A DNA stretch of 64,000 nucleotides from Azonexus hydrophilus (GTDB lineage Bacteria > Pseudomonadota > Gammaproteobacteria > Burkholderiales > Rhodocyclaceae): contig NZ_CAJHOB010000010.1 of NCBI RefSeq assembly GCF_905120355.1, positions 53,299 to 117,298 of the forward strand. Reading direction: 5' to 3'. The notes under the pieces are model-generated. The model did no database searches. It saw nothing but the letters and a program-made list of their open reading frames with translations, and was not told the DNA's origin. Shown here in pieces: positions 11,057-20,550 of the stretch (its first letter is position 1; every line of letters begins with the position of its first letter). A program made the translations under genes and the position numbers.

Positions 11057-11656
11057 ATGGAATTTCAAACTGCTGTTTTCCTCTTTCTTGCGGCCATATT
11101 GATCTACGCCGCCCTGCGCGTGATTACCGCCCGCAATCCGGTGACTGCCGTGCTGCATCTGATGCTGGCCTTCTTCACTACCGGCGGGATCTGGTTGATG
11201 ATGCAGGCCGAGTTTCTCGGTATTGCCCTGATTGTGGTGTACGTTGGCGCCGTGATGGTGCTGTTCCTGTTCGTGGTGATGATGCTTGATCCCAACTTCG
11301 ATCAGCTGCGCCAAGGCTTCTGGCGCTATCTGCCACTGGGTGCGATGCTCGGTCTGGTGATGGTGCTGGAAATGGGTCTGGTGCTGGGCAGCAAGTATTT
11401 CCAGGTACCGCTCAGCGAAGCCGTGGTTGAACCGGGCATCTCCAATACACGCGAACTGGGTGCCTTGCTGGTGACGGATTACGTTTTTCCGTTCGAACTG
11501 GCGGCCGTGATCCTGCTGGTGGGTATGGTCGCTGCCGTGGTGCTGACTTTCCGCGGCGGACCCAAGCGCTCGCGGGTGCCGAACCCAAGCACGCAACTGT
11601 ACGTCAAGGCCAAGGACCGTGTGCGCGTCCTGCAGATGCCGGTTGAAAAAGACTAA
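11057..11656 (+). CDS. nuoJ: NADH-quinone oxidoreductase subunit J
   Basis: Membrane-arm subunit with five predicted helices. The ATG at 11057 (MEFQTAVFLF) gives 199 residues and is preceded by AGGTG (11045-11049); an in-frame GTG at 11048 lies inside that ribosome-binding site and is less likely. The conserved EFLGIALIVVYVGAVMVLFLFV segment (helix 3, known to contain a pi-bulge in the family) is present as GIALIVVYVGAVMVLFLFV. Confidence 0.95.
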   Translation: MEFQTAVFLFLAAILIYAALRVITARNPVTAVLHLMLAFFTTGGIWLMMQAEFLGIALIVVYVGAVMVLFLFVVMMLDPNFDQLRQGFWRYLPLGAMLGLVMVLEMGLVLGSKYFQVPLSEAVVEPGISNTRELGALLVTDYVFPFELAAVILLVGMVAAVVLTFRGGPKRSRVPNPSTQLYVKAKDRVRVLQMPVEKD

Positions 11657-11668
11657 TCCGGGGCAAAC

Positions 11669-11980
11669 ATGCTGACACTAACCCTTTCCCACTTCCTGAT
11701 CCTCGGCGCGATATTGTTCGCCATCGCCGTCGTCGGCATCTTCCTCAACCGGAAGAATCTGATCGTGTTGCTGATGTCGATCGAACTGATGTTGCTCGCC
11801 GTGAATATGAACTTCGTGGCGTTCTCCCATTTCCTGGGTGATCTTTCCGGGCAGGTTTTCGTTTTCTTCATCCTTGCCGTCGCGGCGGCTGAAGCCGCCA
11901 TCGGCCTGGCCATCCTGATCGTGCTGTTCCGTAATCTCAAGAGCATCCATGTGGATGACCTGGGTAGCCTGAAGGGTTAA
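11669..11980 (+). CDS. nuoK: NADH-quinone oxidoreductase subunit K
   Basis: Small antiporter-like (MrpC-related) subunit with three transmembrane helices. The 103 residues contain the conserved membrane glutamates in [11 protein letters not shown] and in the [13 protein letters not shown] helix, which belong to the proton pathway. It lies 12 bases after nuoJ and 2 bases before nuoL. Confidence 0.97.
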   Translation: MLTLTLSHFLILGAILFAIAVVGIFLNRKNLIVLLMSIELMLLAVNMNFVAFSHFLGDLSGQVFVFFILAVAAAEAAIGLAILIVLFRNLKSIHVDDLGSLKG

Positions 11981-11982
11981 AC

Positions 11983-14010
11983 ATGGACATGAAATCGCTC
12001 TATCTTCTCGTTCCCCTCGCGCCTCTGTTCGGTGCCATCGTCGCCGGCCTGTTCTGTCGTGTGATTCCCCGCTGGCTGGCCCACACGGTGACCATCCTCG
12101 GGGTGGCAACTGCCTTTGGCGCTTCCGTCCTCATCTTCATGGACGTCATGGCCGGCAATACCTACAACGGTACGGTCTACCAGTGGATGACCAGTGGTGA
12201 CTACAGCTTCGAGGTCGGTTTCCTGATCGACTCACTGACGGCAACCATGATGCTGGTGGTGACCTTCGTGTCGCTGATGGTGCACATCTACACGATTGGC
12301 TACATGCAGGAAGATCCTGGCTACAACCGTTTCTTCAGCTACATCTCGCTGTTCACCTTCTCCATGCTGATGCTGGTGATGGCCAACAACTTCATGCAGC
12401 TGTTCTTCGGCTGGGAAGCGGTGGGTCTGGTTTCCTACCTGTTGATCGGTTTCTGGTACACCCGGCCGACGGCGATTTTCGCCAACATGAAAGCTTTCCT
12501 GGTCAATCGCGTCGGCGACTTCGGTTTCATTCTCGGTATTGGTCTCATCCTGGCCCATTTCGGCTCGCTTGATTACGTCGAAGTGTTCAAGCAGGCTCCG
12601 GATTTCGCCAATACCACCATCAACATCTGGGGCGCCCAGGAATGGTCGTTGATGACCGTTGCCTGTATCTGCCTCTTCATTGGCGCCATGGGCAAGTCGG
12701 CGCAAGTGCCGCTGCACGTCTGGCTGCCGGATTCGATGGAAGGTCCGACCCCGATCTCGGCGCTGATTCACGCCGCGACCATGGTGACCGCTGGCATCTT
12801 CATGGTGTCGCGCATGTCACCGCTGTTCGAGCTGTCGACCACTGCACTGTCGTTCGTTCTCATCATCGGCGCCATTACCGCGCTGTTCATGGGCTTCCTC
12901 GGCATCATTCAGAACGACATCAAGCGCGTCGTGGCCTATTCGACCCTGTCGCAGCTGGGCTACATGACCGTTGCGCTCGGCGCCTCGGCTTATTCGGTGG
13001 CCATCTTTCACCTGATGACACACGCCTTCTTCAAGGCGCTGCTGTTCCTTGCCGCTGGCTCGGTCATCATTGGCATGCACCATGATCAGGACATCCGCAA
13101 CATGGGCGGCCTGCGCAAGTACATGCCGATTACCTGGCTGACGTCGTTGATTGGCTCGCTGGCATTGATCGGTACCCCTTTCCTTGCCGGTTTCTATTCC
13201 AAGGATTCGATCATCGAGGCCGTCAAGTTCTCCAGCATACCCGGCTCCGGCTTCGCTTACTTTGCAGTGCTGGCGGGGGTGTTCGTCACCGCGTTCTACT
13301 CCTTCCGCATGTACTTCCTCGTTTTCCATGGTGAGGAGCGCTTCGGCAAGGGTGAGCATGCCGACCATCATGGCGACCACGACGACGAAGAAGCCTCGCA
13401 CGACCATCACCACGGTCTGGCGCCGGGTCAGAAACCGCACGAAACGCCATGGGTGGTGACCCTGCCGCTGGTCCTGCTGGCGATTCCGTCGGTGGTCATC
13501 GGTTACATCGGTATCGGCCCGATGGTGGCAGGTGACTACTTCAAGGATGTGATTTACGTCGACGCTGCTGCACATCCGGCCCTGTCTCAGTTCCTGGAGC
13601 ACTTCCACGGTGCAGCGGCGATGGGCCTGCACGCCTTCCAGACGCCAGCCTTCTACCTGGGGCTTGCCGGGGTCGTGCTGTCCTGGTTCTTCTACATGAA
13701 GCGCCCCGACATCCCGGCGGCGATCCAGCGTCGCTTTGCATTGGTCAATGAAATACTGGAAAACAAATACTATTTCGACAAGATCAACGAGTTCGTGTTT
13801 GCCGGCGGTGCCCGCGTTCTTGGCAAGGCATTGTGGCGGGGTGGGGATGTCGGCTTGATTGACGGAATCATCATCAACGGCTCGGCCAAAGTGGTTGGTT
13901 GGGTTGCTACGATCAGCCGCCTTTTCCAGACTGGGTACGTGTATCACTACGCCTTTACGATGATCATCGGCCTGCTGGTGCTGATGACGTTGTGGCTGAA
14001 CCACGCATAA
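11983..14010 (+). CDS. nuoL: NADH-quinone oxidoreductase subunit L
   Basis: Distal antiporter-like proton-pumping subunit with the long lateral helix. The 675 residues show FFGWEAVGLVSYLLIGFW, GKSAQVPLHVWLPDSMEGPTP split over the second half of the antiporter domain, and HAFFKALLFLAAGS. An extramembrane loop encoded at about 13350-13430 is strongly His/Asp/Glu-rich (runs such as HADHHGDHDDEE and HDHHHG). The C-terminus carries the extra lateral and final helices. Confidence 0.97.
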   Translation: MDMKSLYLLVPLAPLFGAIVAGLFCRVIPRWLAHTVTILGVATAFGASVLIFMDVMAGNTYNGTVYQWMTSGDYSFEVGFLIDSLTATMMLVVTFVSLMVHIYTIGYMQEDPGYNRFFSYISLFTFSMLMLVMANNFMQLFFGWEAVGLVSYLLIGFWYTRPTAIFANMKAFLVNRVGDFGFILGIGLILAHFGSLDYVEVFKQAPDFANTTINIWGAQEWSLMTVACICLFIGAMGKSAQVPLHVWLPDSMEGPTPISALIHAATMVTAGIFMVSRMSPLFELSTTALSFVLIIGAITALFMGFLGIIQNDIKRVVAYSTLSQLGYMTVALGASAYSVAIFHLMTHAFFKALLFLAAGSVIIGMHHDQDIRNMGGLRKYMPITWLTSLIGSLALIGTPFLAGFYSKDSIIEAVKFSSIPGSGFAYFAVLAGVFVTAFYSFRMYFLVFHGEERFGKGEHADHHGDHDDEEASHDHHHGLAPGQKPHETPWVVTLPLVLLAIPSVVIGYIGIGPMVAGDYFKDVIYVDAAAHPALSQFLEHFHGAAAMGLHAFQTPAFYLGLAGVVLSWFFYMKRPDIPAAIQRRFALVNEILENKYYFDKINEFVFAGGARVLGKALWRGGDVGLIDGIIINGSAKVVGWVATISRLFQTGYVYHYAFTMIIGLLVLMTLWLNHA

Positions 14011-14042
14011 GCTGAACCGCTCGCAGAAAAGCAAGGAACAAC

Positions 14043-15527
14043 ATGTCGAACTACCCGCTGCTCTCTCTCGCCATCTGGGTGCCCATTCTGGCCGGGGTCA
14101 TCGTTTTGATGACCGGTGGTGACCGCAACGCGCCTTTGGCGCGGGTGCTGGCGCTCATCGGTGCCATTGCCGGTTTCCTCGTCACCATTCCCCTGTGGAC
14201 TGGCTTTGATGTCAGTCACTCGGGTATGCAGTTTGTCGAGTTGCACAACTGGATTCCCCGTTTCAACATCAACTATCACTTGGGCGTTGATGGCATTTCG
14301 ATGCTGTTCGTACTGCTCAACGCCTTCATCACCATCATCGTGGTGGCGGCTGGGTGGGAAGTGATCAAGACCAAGGTTGCGCAGTACATGGCAGCTTTCC
14401 TGATCATGTCCGGCTTGATGAACGGCATCTTCACGGCGCTCGATGGCATCCTGTTTTATGTCTTCTTCGAGGCCTCGTTGATCCCCCTGTACCTGATCAT
14501 CGGTGTCTGGGGTGGCCCCAACCGTGTTTATGCGGCGATCAAGTTCTTCCTTTACACCCTGCTGGGCTCGTTGTTGTTCCTGGTTGCGCAGATGTACCTG
14601 TTCTTCAAGGCCGGTGGCAGTTTCTCCATTCTCGACTGGCACCAGCTGCCGCTGGATTTGACCCCGCAGATCTGGGTATTCCTCGCCTTCATGGTCGCCT
14701 TTGCGGTGAAAGTGCCGATGTGGCCGGTGCATACTTGGTTGCCGGACGCGCACGTCGAGGCGCCGACTGGAGGCTCCATTGTGTTGGCAGCCATCGCCCT
14801 CAAGCTCGGTGCATATGGTTTCCTGCGCTTCTCCCTGCCGATTGCACCGGATGCGTCGCATGAGCTTGCCGGTCTGCTGATCGCCTTGTCTCTGATCGCA
14901 GTGGTGTATATCGGTTTTGTCGCCCTGATTCAGACCGACATGAAAAAGCTGGTCGCTTATTCGTCGATCGCTCACATGGGTTTCGTGACCCTCGGTTTCT
15001 TCATGTTCAGTCCGCTGGCGATCGAAGGCGCTCTGGTGCAGATGATCTCCCACGGTTTTGTCTCGGGAGCCATGTTCTTCTGCATCGGTGTCATGTACGA
15101 CCGTGTGCATAGCCGGCAGATTGCCGATTACGGCGGTGTGGTCAATACCATGCCGAAGTTTGCTGCCCTGTTCATGTTGTTCACCATGGCCAATGCCGGT
15201 TTGCCGGCCACTTCCGGCTTCGTCGGTGAGTTCATGATCATCCTGGCAGCCGTTAAATTCAACTTCTGGGTGGCCTTCCTGGCTGCGACCTCGCTGATCC
15301 TGGCTGCGTCCTACTCCCTGTGGATGTACAAGCGGGTGATCTTTGGCGATGTGGCGAATGACCATGTGAAGGAGTTGACCGATATCGGCGGTCGTGAATT
15401 CATCATTCTCGCCGTGCTTGCCTTGTGCACCCTGTGGATGGGCCTGTATCCACAGCCCTTTACCGAAGTCATGCACACCTCGGTCAACGACCTGCTGCGC
15501 CATGTCGCCGTCAGCAAGATTCAATAA
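14043..15527 (+). CDS. nuoM: NADH-quinone oxidoreductase subunit M
   Basis: Antiporter-like proton-pumping subunit. The 494 residues contain the conserved glutamate of helix 5 in FYVFFEASLIPLYLIIG, the lysine of helix 7 in VKVPMWPVHTWLPDAHVEAP, and SHGFVSGAMFF. It follows nuoL by 32 bases with AAGGAACA before the ATG. Confidence 0.98.
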   Translation: MSNYPLLSLAIWVPILAGVIVLMTGGDRNAPLARVLALIGAIAGFLVTIPLWTGFDVSHSGMQFVELHNWIPRFNINYHLGVDGISMLFVLLNAFITIIVVAAGWEVIKTKVAQYMAAFLIMSGLMNGIFTALDGILFYVFFEASLIPLYLIIGVWGGPNRVYAAIKFFLYTLLGSLLFLVAQMYLFFKAGGSFSILDWHQLPLDLTPQIWVFLAFMVAFAVKVPMWPVHTWLPDAHVEAPTGGSIVLAAIALKLGAYGFLRFSLPIAPDASHELAGLLIALSLIAVVYIGFVALIQTDMKKLVAYSSIAHMGFVTLGFFMFSPLAIEGALVQMISHGFVSGAMFFCIGVMYDRVHSRQIADYGGVVNTMPKFAALFMLFTMANAGLPATSGFVGEFMIILAAVKFNFWVAFLAATSLILAASYSLWMYKRVIFGDVANDHVKELTDIGGREFIILAVLALCTLWMGLYPQPFTEVMHTSVNDLLRHVAVSKIQ

Positions 15528-15539
15528 ACGGTAGCCGTC

Positions 15540-17018
15540 ATGTTTGAAAATTTCGTCATTCCCGATTTTCTGCCGGCGGCGCCGGAAATGTTCCTGGCCA
15601 TCATGGCCATGACCATCCTGATGATTGATCTGTTCGCCAAGGATGCGCGCCACTCGATCGCTTTCTGGCTGGCGCAGCTGACCCTCCTCGGTTGCGCCTT
15701 CATTCAGGTCTACACCAGCACCCCGGGGGTGGTTTACACCTTCAGCAATACCTTCGTTGATGACAGCCTGGGCGATTTGCTCAAGATCTTCGTCTATCTG
15801 ACCATGATCGTTGTCTTCTTCTATTCGCGGACTTACTTGAGTGACCGCCCCGATATGAACAAGGGGGAGTACTACGTACTCGCGCTGATGGCGACCTTGG
15901 GCATGCTGGTGATGATTTCCGCCAACAATTTCATCACGGTGTACGTGGGCCTGGAGCTCCTGTCGCTGTCCCTGTATGCGCTGGTCGCGATGAATCGCGA
16001 TTCCGTTCAGGCAACCGAAGCTGCGATGAAGTATTTCGTTCTCGGTGCGCTCGCCTCCGGTCTGCTGCTCTATGGCATGTCGATGATTTATGGTGCGACC
16101 GGTAGCCTGGAAATCACCGAAATTGCCCAGTCCTTCGGCGCTGCTGAGGGTAACCGGACCGTGCTGGTGTTCGGGCTGGTGTTCATGGTCAGTGGCTTGG
16201 CCTTCAAGCTGGGGCTGGTGCCATTCCACATGTGGATACCTGATGTCTATCACGGTGCGCCGACCCCGGTGACCCTGTTGATCGGTTCGGCACCCAAATT
16301 CGCCGCCTTTGCCCTGATCATGCGCTTGCTGGTCAGCGGGCTCCTGCCCCTGGCGCAAGACTGGCAAGGCATGCTGGTGATCATGGCGGTGTTGTCCATG
16401 GCCATCGGTAACCTGGCTGCCATTGCACAGAGCAACATCAAGCGCATGCTGGCTTATTCGGCAATTTCCCACATGGGCTTCATGCTGCTCGGCATCGTTA
16501 CCGGTGTCGTCAGCGGTGATCCGCGCTATGCACTCAACGCTTACAGCTCGGCGATGTTCTACGTCATTGCTTACGTGCTGATGACGCTTGGCGCTTTCGG
16601 GGTCATTCTCCTGATGGCGCGGGCCGGTTTCGAAGCAGAAGAACTCAGTGACTACAAAGGCTTGAACAAGCGGAGTCCGTGGTTCGCCTTCATCATGTTG
16701 ATGGTCATGTTCTCCATGGCCGGCGTGCCGCCGTTCATTGGTTTCTTCGCCAAGTTTTCGGTTCTGCAAGCGGTCGTGGCGACCGGTGAGATCTGGCTGG
16801 CCGTGGTGGCGGTTATTTTCTCGCTGATTGGTGCCTTCTACTATCTGCGAGTCGTCAAGCTGATGTATTTCGACAAGCCCGAAACGGAAACGCCGATCGA
16901 GGCAGGCATTCATGTGCGTCTGCTGCTCTCGGCCAATGGACTGGCGGTTGCTGTGCTTGGAATTTTCCCGCAGGTCATCATGACGTTGTGTGCCTATGCT
17001 CTGCTGACATCGTTCTGA
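15540..17018 (+). CDS. nuoN: NADH-quinone oxidoreductase subunit N
   Basis: Third antiporter-like subunit and last gene of the operon. The 492 residues contain [35 protein letters not shown] and the final [12 protein letters not shown] segment. It starts 12 bases after nuoM. A perfect hairpin begins 22 bases after the stop, consistent with the end of the transcript. Confidence 0.98.
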   Translation: MFENFVIPDFLPAAPEMFLAIMAMTILMIDLFAKDARHSIAFWLAQLTLLGCAFIQVYTSTPGVVYTFSNTFVDDSLGDLLKIFVYLTMIVVFFYSRTYLSDRPDMNKGEYYVLALMATLGMLVMISANNFITVYVGLELLSLSLYALVAMNRDSVQATEAAMKYFVLGALASGLLLYGMSMIYGATGSLEITEIAQSFGAAEGNRTVLVFGLVFMVSGLAFKLGLVPFHMWIPDVYHGAPTPVTLLIGSAPKFAAFALIMRLLVSGLLPLAQDWQGMLVIMAVLSMAIGNLAAIAQSNIKRMLAYSAISHMGFMLLGIVTGVVSGDPRYALNAYSSAMFYVIAYVLMTLGAFGVILLMARAGFEAEELSDYKGLNKRSPWFAFIMLMVMFSMAGVPPFIGFFAKFSVLQAVVATGEIWLAVVAVIFSLIGAFYYLRVVKLMYFDKPETETPIEAGIHVRLLLSANGLAVAVLGIFPQVIMTLCAYALLTSF

Positions 17019-17040
17019 TTGAAGGAAACTCCGTGTTTAC

Positions 17041-17065
17041 AACGCCCCGCCTAGTGCGGGGCGTT
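17041..17065 (+). terminator. Terminator hairpin after the nuo operon
   Basis: A perfect 10-bp stem AACGCCCCGC (17041-17050) and GCGGGGCGTT (17056-17065) with a 5-base loop. There is no long T-run after it, so it may be a weak intrinsic or processing hairpin. Confidence 0.6.
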
Positions 17066-17144
17066 GTGCGTTTGGATACATGTTTCTGCCAAAGAGTGCG
17101 GATAAACATCCGGTACATCGCGCCCCTGTGCTATCATTCGCGCC

Positions 17145-17240
17145 GGCGGGTCTCCCCGCATTGCAGGGTGGTGAACCTGGTCAGGTCCGGAAGGAAGCAG
17201 CCACAGCCATTTACTGCAAGTGCCGGGGGTTAGGCTCGCC
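17145..17240 (+). ncRNA. ffs: Signal recognition particle 4.5S RNA
   Basis: The RNA partner of Ffh in co-translational membrane targeting. The conserved apical region GGTCAGGTCCGGAAGGAAGC with the GGAA tetraloop lies at 17179-17198, and the following GCAGCC is present. The terminal stem pairs GGCGGGTCT (17145-17153) with AGGCTCGCC (17232-17240). Total length of about 96 nt is the small bacterial type. A -10-like TATCAT (17132-17137) lies 7 bases upstream of the 5' end; the -35 is not clear. It is directly followed by dnaX, a very common arrangement. Confidence 0.95.
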
Positions 17241-17269
17241 ACTTTCATTTTCTGCTTTATGTGAGGCGC

Positions 17270-18919
17270 ATGAGTTATCAGGTTCTCGCGCGCAAGTGGC
17301 GACCGCGCAACTTCTCGACCCTGGTGGGTCAGGAACACGTCGTACGTGCACTCAATCATGCGCTCACCGAGCAACGTCTGCACCACGCCTATCTCTTTAC
17401 CGGGACGCGCGGGGTCGGCAAGACAACCATTGCCCGCATCCTCGCCAAATCGCTGAATTGCGAAGCGGGCATCACGGCTACGCCGTGTGGTCAGTGCACA
17501 GCCTGCCAGGAAATCGACGCCGGGCGCTTCATTGATCTGCTGGAAGTTGATGCTGCGACCAATACGCGCGTCGACGAAATGCGCCAGCTGCTGGAGAACG
17601 CCACCTACGCACCCACGCGGGGCAGATTCAAGGTGTATGTGATCGACGAAGTGCACATGCTGTCCACTTCCGCCTTCAACGCCATGTTGAAGACCCTGGA
17701 AGAACCGCCTGAGCACGTGAAATTCATTCTGGCCACGACGGACCCGCAAAAAATTCCGGTGACGGTTCTGTCGCGCTGTCTGCAATTCAATCTCAAGCAG
17801 ATGCCCGTGCCGGCGATTGCCGGCCATCTGGCGCACATCCTGCAGATGGAAGGAATTCCTGGTGAGGGCGGCGCGCTCAATCTGATTGCGCGCTCGGCCG
17901 GCGGCAGCATGCGCGATGCCCTGTCATTGCTCGATCAGGCGATTGCGCATGGGGCCGGGCAGGTCGATGAGGCGCAGGTGCGCAGCATGCTGGGTAGCGT
18001 CGATCAGGATCACCTCTTTTCCATTCTCGAAGCCTTGCCCGCAGGCGACGCTGGTGCCTTGCTTCAGGTGGCTGCGAATCTTGCCTTGCGGGGGTTGTCA
18101 TTTGCTGTCGCCTTGCAGGAACTGGCCGCACTACTGACACGGATTCAGATCGTGCAGTGCGTTCCGGAAGCGGGCGATGACGATGATCCCGATCGCGAAC
18201 GCATCCAGTTGCTGGCGCGGGCGCTGTCTGCCGAATTCATCCAGTTGGCCTATCAGATCGTGACGGTCGGGCGCAGCGAGCTGGCGCTGGCGCCGGATGA
18301 GCACGCCGGCTTCGTGATGACCCTGCTCCGCCTGCATGCCTTCCGCCCGCGTAGCGTGGGCGAAATTGTCGAAGCGTACCGGCCCGCCGTAACGCCACCG
18401 GTGCGCCAGGCGCCGCCAAGTGCTGCTCCGGTCGCTCCGCCCATGCAGCCGGTAGTGACAGCGCCTCCGGCTGTCGTGGCGGCCGAGTCGGCAGCGGAGG
18501 AGCGGCCCCGTCCTGCGGCTGGGCAAACCATGACGGGGTCGGCTGCGGATTGGTCAGCGCTGCTGGCCGCTCTACCAGTCAGCGGCCTGGTACGCACTCT
18601 GGCGGCAAATTGTGAATTGCGCGAACTGGGTGAAGGGCACTGTCTGCTGCGTCTGCCAAGCGAATTTTCGCATCTGCAGATGAAACCCAACCCCGATAAA
18701 TTGCAGCAGGCGCTATCTGATTATCTCGGTCGGACGATTCGCCTGACCATAGAAGCAGGGGTGACGGCGGTGGAAACGCCGGCAGCGGCTCAGGGAAGGC
18801 AACGCCAGGAACGCCAGGAGCAGGCGGAAATGGCGATCAGGAACGATGATTTTGTACGCGAGGCGGAAGATTTGTTTGCTGCCTCGGTGGTTGAAGCTTC
18901 CATTAAACCGATCGATTGA
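17270..18919 (+). CDS. dnaX: DNA polymerase III subunits gamma/tau
   Basis: Clamp-loader ATPase that organises the replicative polymerase. The 549 residues show Walker A GTRGVGKTT, a zinc-binding Cys cluster (CEAGITATPCGQCTAC), the Walker B-like VIDEVHMLS and sensor-type LSRCLQFNLKQ; a Pro/Ala/Val-rich linker (about residues 375-425) precedes a tau-type C-terminal domain. The ATG at 17270 (MSYQVLARKWRPR) matches the family N-terminus, with GTGAGG just before it; an in-frame GTG at 17261 is inside that site. No clear programmed frameshift heptamer is seen near the domain III/IV boundary. Confidence 0.96.
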   Translation: MSYQVLARKWRPRNFSTLVGQEHVVRALNHALTEQRLHHAYLFTGTRGVGKTTIARILAKSLNCEAGITATPCGQCTACQEIDAGRFIDLLEVDAATNTRVDEMRQLLENATYAPTRGRFKVYVIDEVHMLSTSAFNAMLKTLEEPPEHVKFILATTDPQKIPVTVLSRCLQFNLKQMPVPAIAGHLAHILQMEGIPGEGGALNLIARSAGGSMRDALSLLDQAIAHGAGQVDEAQVRSMLGSVDQDHLFSILEALPAGDAGALLQVAANLALRGLSFAVALQELAALLTRIQIVQCVPEAGDDDDPDRERIQLLARALSAEFIQLAYQIVTVGRSELALAPDEHAGFVMTLLRLHAFRPRSVGEIVEAYRPAVTPPVRQAPPSAAPVAPPMQPVVTAPPAVVAAESAAEERPRPAAGQTMTGSAADWSALLAALPVSGLVRTLAANCELRELGEGHCLLRLPSEFSHLQMKPNPDKLQQALSDYLGRTIRLTIEAGVTAVETPAAAQGRQRQERQEQAEMAIRNDDFVREAEDLFAASVVEASIKPID

Positions 18920-18931
18920 CGGAGTCAGTAA

Positions 18932-19255
18932 ATGATCAAAGGTGGTTTGGGTGGCCTGATGAAGCAGGCGCAGATGATGCAGGAAAACATGAAAAAGGCG
19001 CAGGAGCAGTTGGCGCAGATGGAGGTCGAAGGCCAGGCGGGTGCCGGTATGGTCAAGATCGTGATGACCTGCGCGCATGATGTGCGGCGCGTCAGTATCG
19101 ATCCTTCCGTCATGGATGACAAAGAAATGCTGGAGGACCTGGTCGCGGCGGCGGTGAACGATGCTGTTCGGCGTGGCGAGGCGCTCAGCCAGGAAAAAAT
19201 GGCCGGTTTCACTGCTGGCTTGAATCTGCCGCCGGGTCTCAAGCTGCCGTTCTGA
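18932..19255 (+). CDS. ybaB: YbaB/EbfC family nucleoid-associated protein
   Basis: Small dimeric DNA-binding protein. The 107 residues begin with the typical [20 protein letters not shown] helix and end with the conserved [12 protein letters not shown]. Co-oriented between dnaX (12 bases upstream) and recR (1 base downstream), the standard dnaX-ybaB-recR operon. Confidence 0.96.
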   Translation: MIKGGLGGLMKQAQMMQENMKKAQEQLAQMEVEGQAGAGMVKIVMTCAHDVRRVSIDPSVMDDKEMLEDLVAAAVNDAVRRGEALSQEKMAGFTAGLNLPPGLKLPF

Positions 19256-19256
19256 C

Positions 19257-19859
19257 GTGCCGACCAGTAGCATCGTCGAGCTGGCGGAGGCGCTGCGTTG
19301 CCTGCCCGGGGTGGGTCCGAAGTCGGCGCAGCGCATGGCATATCACTTGCTGCAGCACGATCGCAGCGGGGCAGAGCGCTTGGGGCAGGCGGTGCAGCGT
19401 GCGCTGGCCGTCGTGCGCCGCTGTGGTCGCTGCAATACCTGGACCGAGCTCGAGTTGTGCGAGTGCTGTGCCTCACCGCAGCGCGATCAGAGCCTGCTAT
19501 GCGTGGTGGAGTCTCCGGTCGATCTCAACATGATGGAGCAGACCCACGCTTACAACGGACTGTATTACGTCCTGATGGGGCGGATTTCACCGCTGGATGG
19601 GGTCGGTGCGCGTCAATTGGGGCTGGATGCCTTGCTGGCACGAGCACTCGATGGTGTCGTCAAGGAAGTGGTTCTGGCGACCAATTTCACCAACGAAGGT
19701 GAGGCGACCGCGCATTACATCAGCGCCATGCTGAAAACGCATGGTGTCGCGGTAACGCGCATTGCCCGTGGCGTTCCGGTGGGAGGGGAGCTGGAGTTTG
19801 TTGATAGTGGCACCCTGGCGCAGGCATTGCGGGAGCGGCGGCTTCTGGTGGATCTATAA
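19257..19859 (+). CDS. recR: Recombination mediator protein RecR
   Basis: Acts with RecF/RecO to load RecA at gaps. The 200 residues contain a helix-hairpin-helix ([17 protein letters not shown]), a C4 zinc finger ([16 protein letters not shown]) and a Toprim domain ([15 protein letters not shown]). The start is GTG at 19257, one base after the ybaB stop; the family N-terminus supports it. Confidence 0.96.
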   Translation: MPTSSIVELAEALRCLPGVGPKSAQRMAYHLLQHDRSGAERLGQAVQRALAVVRRCGRCNTWTELELCECCASPQRDQSLLCVVESPVDLNMMEQTHAYNGLYYVLMGRISPLDGVGARQLGLDALLARALDGVVKEVVLATNFTNEGEATAHYISAMLKTHGVAVTRIARGVPVGGELEFVDSGTLAQALRERRLLVDL

Positions 19860-19895
19860 GAAAAATTCCATCTTCTATCGTTGGCGGCCATGCCT

Positions 19896-19901
19896 TATAA
19901 T
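19896..19901 (+). promoter_or_regulatory. Likely -10 box of the petABC operon
   Basis: A perfect TATAAT lies 48 bases before the petA ATG, between recR and petA. The -35 position has only TTCTAT at 17-base spacing, so it may be activator-dependent or use another promoter class. Confidence 0.45.
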
Positions 19902-19948
19902 TCCGCCTTTGTTTTTTTACCCATTCAATTCCTTTAGGGGTCAGCGTT

Positions 19949-20548
19949 ATGAGCAATCAAGGGAAGATGGACTGCGGTCGGCGGCGGCTTGTCGTCGCTA
20001 CGGCAGCCGTCGGGGGTGTCGGCGCGGTGGGCGCTCTGGTGCCGTTCGTGTCCAGCTTGCTTCCATCGGAGCGTGCGAGGGCTGCAGGGGCGCCAGTCGA
20101 GGCTGATATCAGCAAGCTGGAAAGCGGTCAGATGATGACTGTGGAGTGGCGCGGCAAGCCGGTCTGGATCATCAATCGGACCAAGGCCATGCTCGATACG
20201 CTGCCCAAACTGGATGGCCAGGTAGCTGACCCGAAATCCGAAGTGGCGACGCAGCAACCGCCTTACGCTGCCAACGCAACGCGCTCGATCAAGCCTGAAG
20301 TGCTGGTGGTGGTCGGTATTTGTACCCACCTCGGTTGCTCGCCATCGAATAAATTCAAACCGGGCAACGAAGAGGGTATGGGCGCCGACTGGCTGGGTGG
20401 CTTCCTCTGCCCCTGCCACGGCTCGACCTTCGATTTTGCCGGCCGCGTGTTCAAGGCCAAGCCGGCACCAACCAATCTTGAAGTCCCGCCGCACGTGTAT
20501 CTCACCGATACACGCATCCTCATCGGCGAAGACAAGAAGGGGGCATAA
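19949..20548 (+). CDS. petA: Ubiquinol-cytochrome c reductase iron-sulfur (Rieske) subunit
   Basis: Rieske 2Fe-2S subunit of the cytochrome bc1 complex. The 199 residues have an N-terminal RRR followed by a hydrophobic anchor (Tat-like signal anchor, about residues 11-33) and the two cluster motifs CTHLGC and CPCHGS. GGGG precedes the ATG. The petB gene follows 2 bases after the stop. Confidence 0.97.
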   Translation: MSNQGKMDCGRRRLVVATAAVGGVGAVGALVPFVSSLLPSERARAAGAPVEADISKLESGQMMTVEWRGKPVWIINRTKAMLDTLPKLDGQVADPKSEVATQQPPYAANATRSIKPEVLVVVGICTHLGCSPSNKFKPGNEEGMGADWLGGFLCPCHGSTFDFAGRVFKAKPAPTNLEVPPHVYLTDTRILIGEDKKGA

Positions 20549-20550
20549 TC

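Noticed and set aside
13947..16913. A minus-strand open frame of almost 3 kb opposite nuoM and nuoN
   Set aside because: It is His/Gln/Asp-rich without any domain pattern and mirrors the third-position GC bias of the real nuo genes on the plus strand; a shadow frame.
17745..17760. A-run in dnaX as a possible programmed frameshift site for the gamma form
   Set aside because: It lies inside the ATPase domain near residue 160, far too early for gamma, and is read in frame as DPQKIP.
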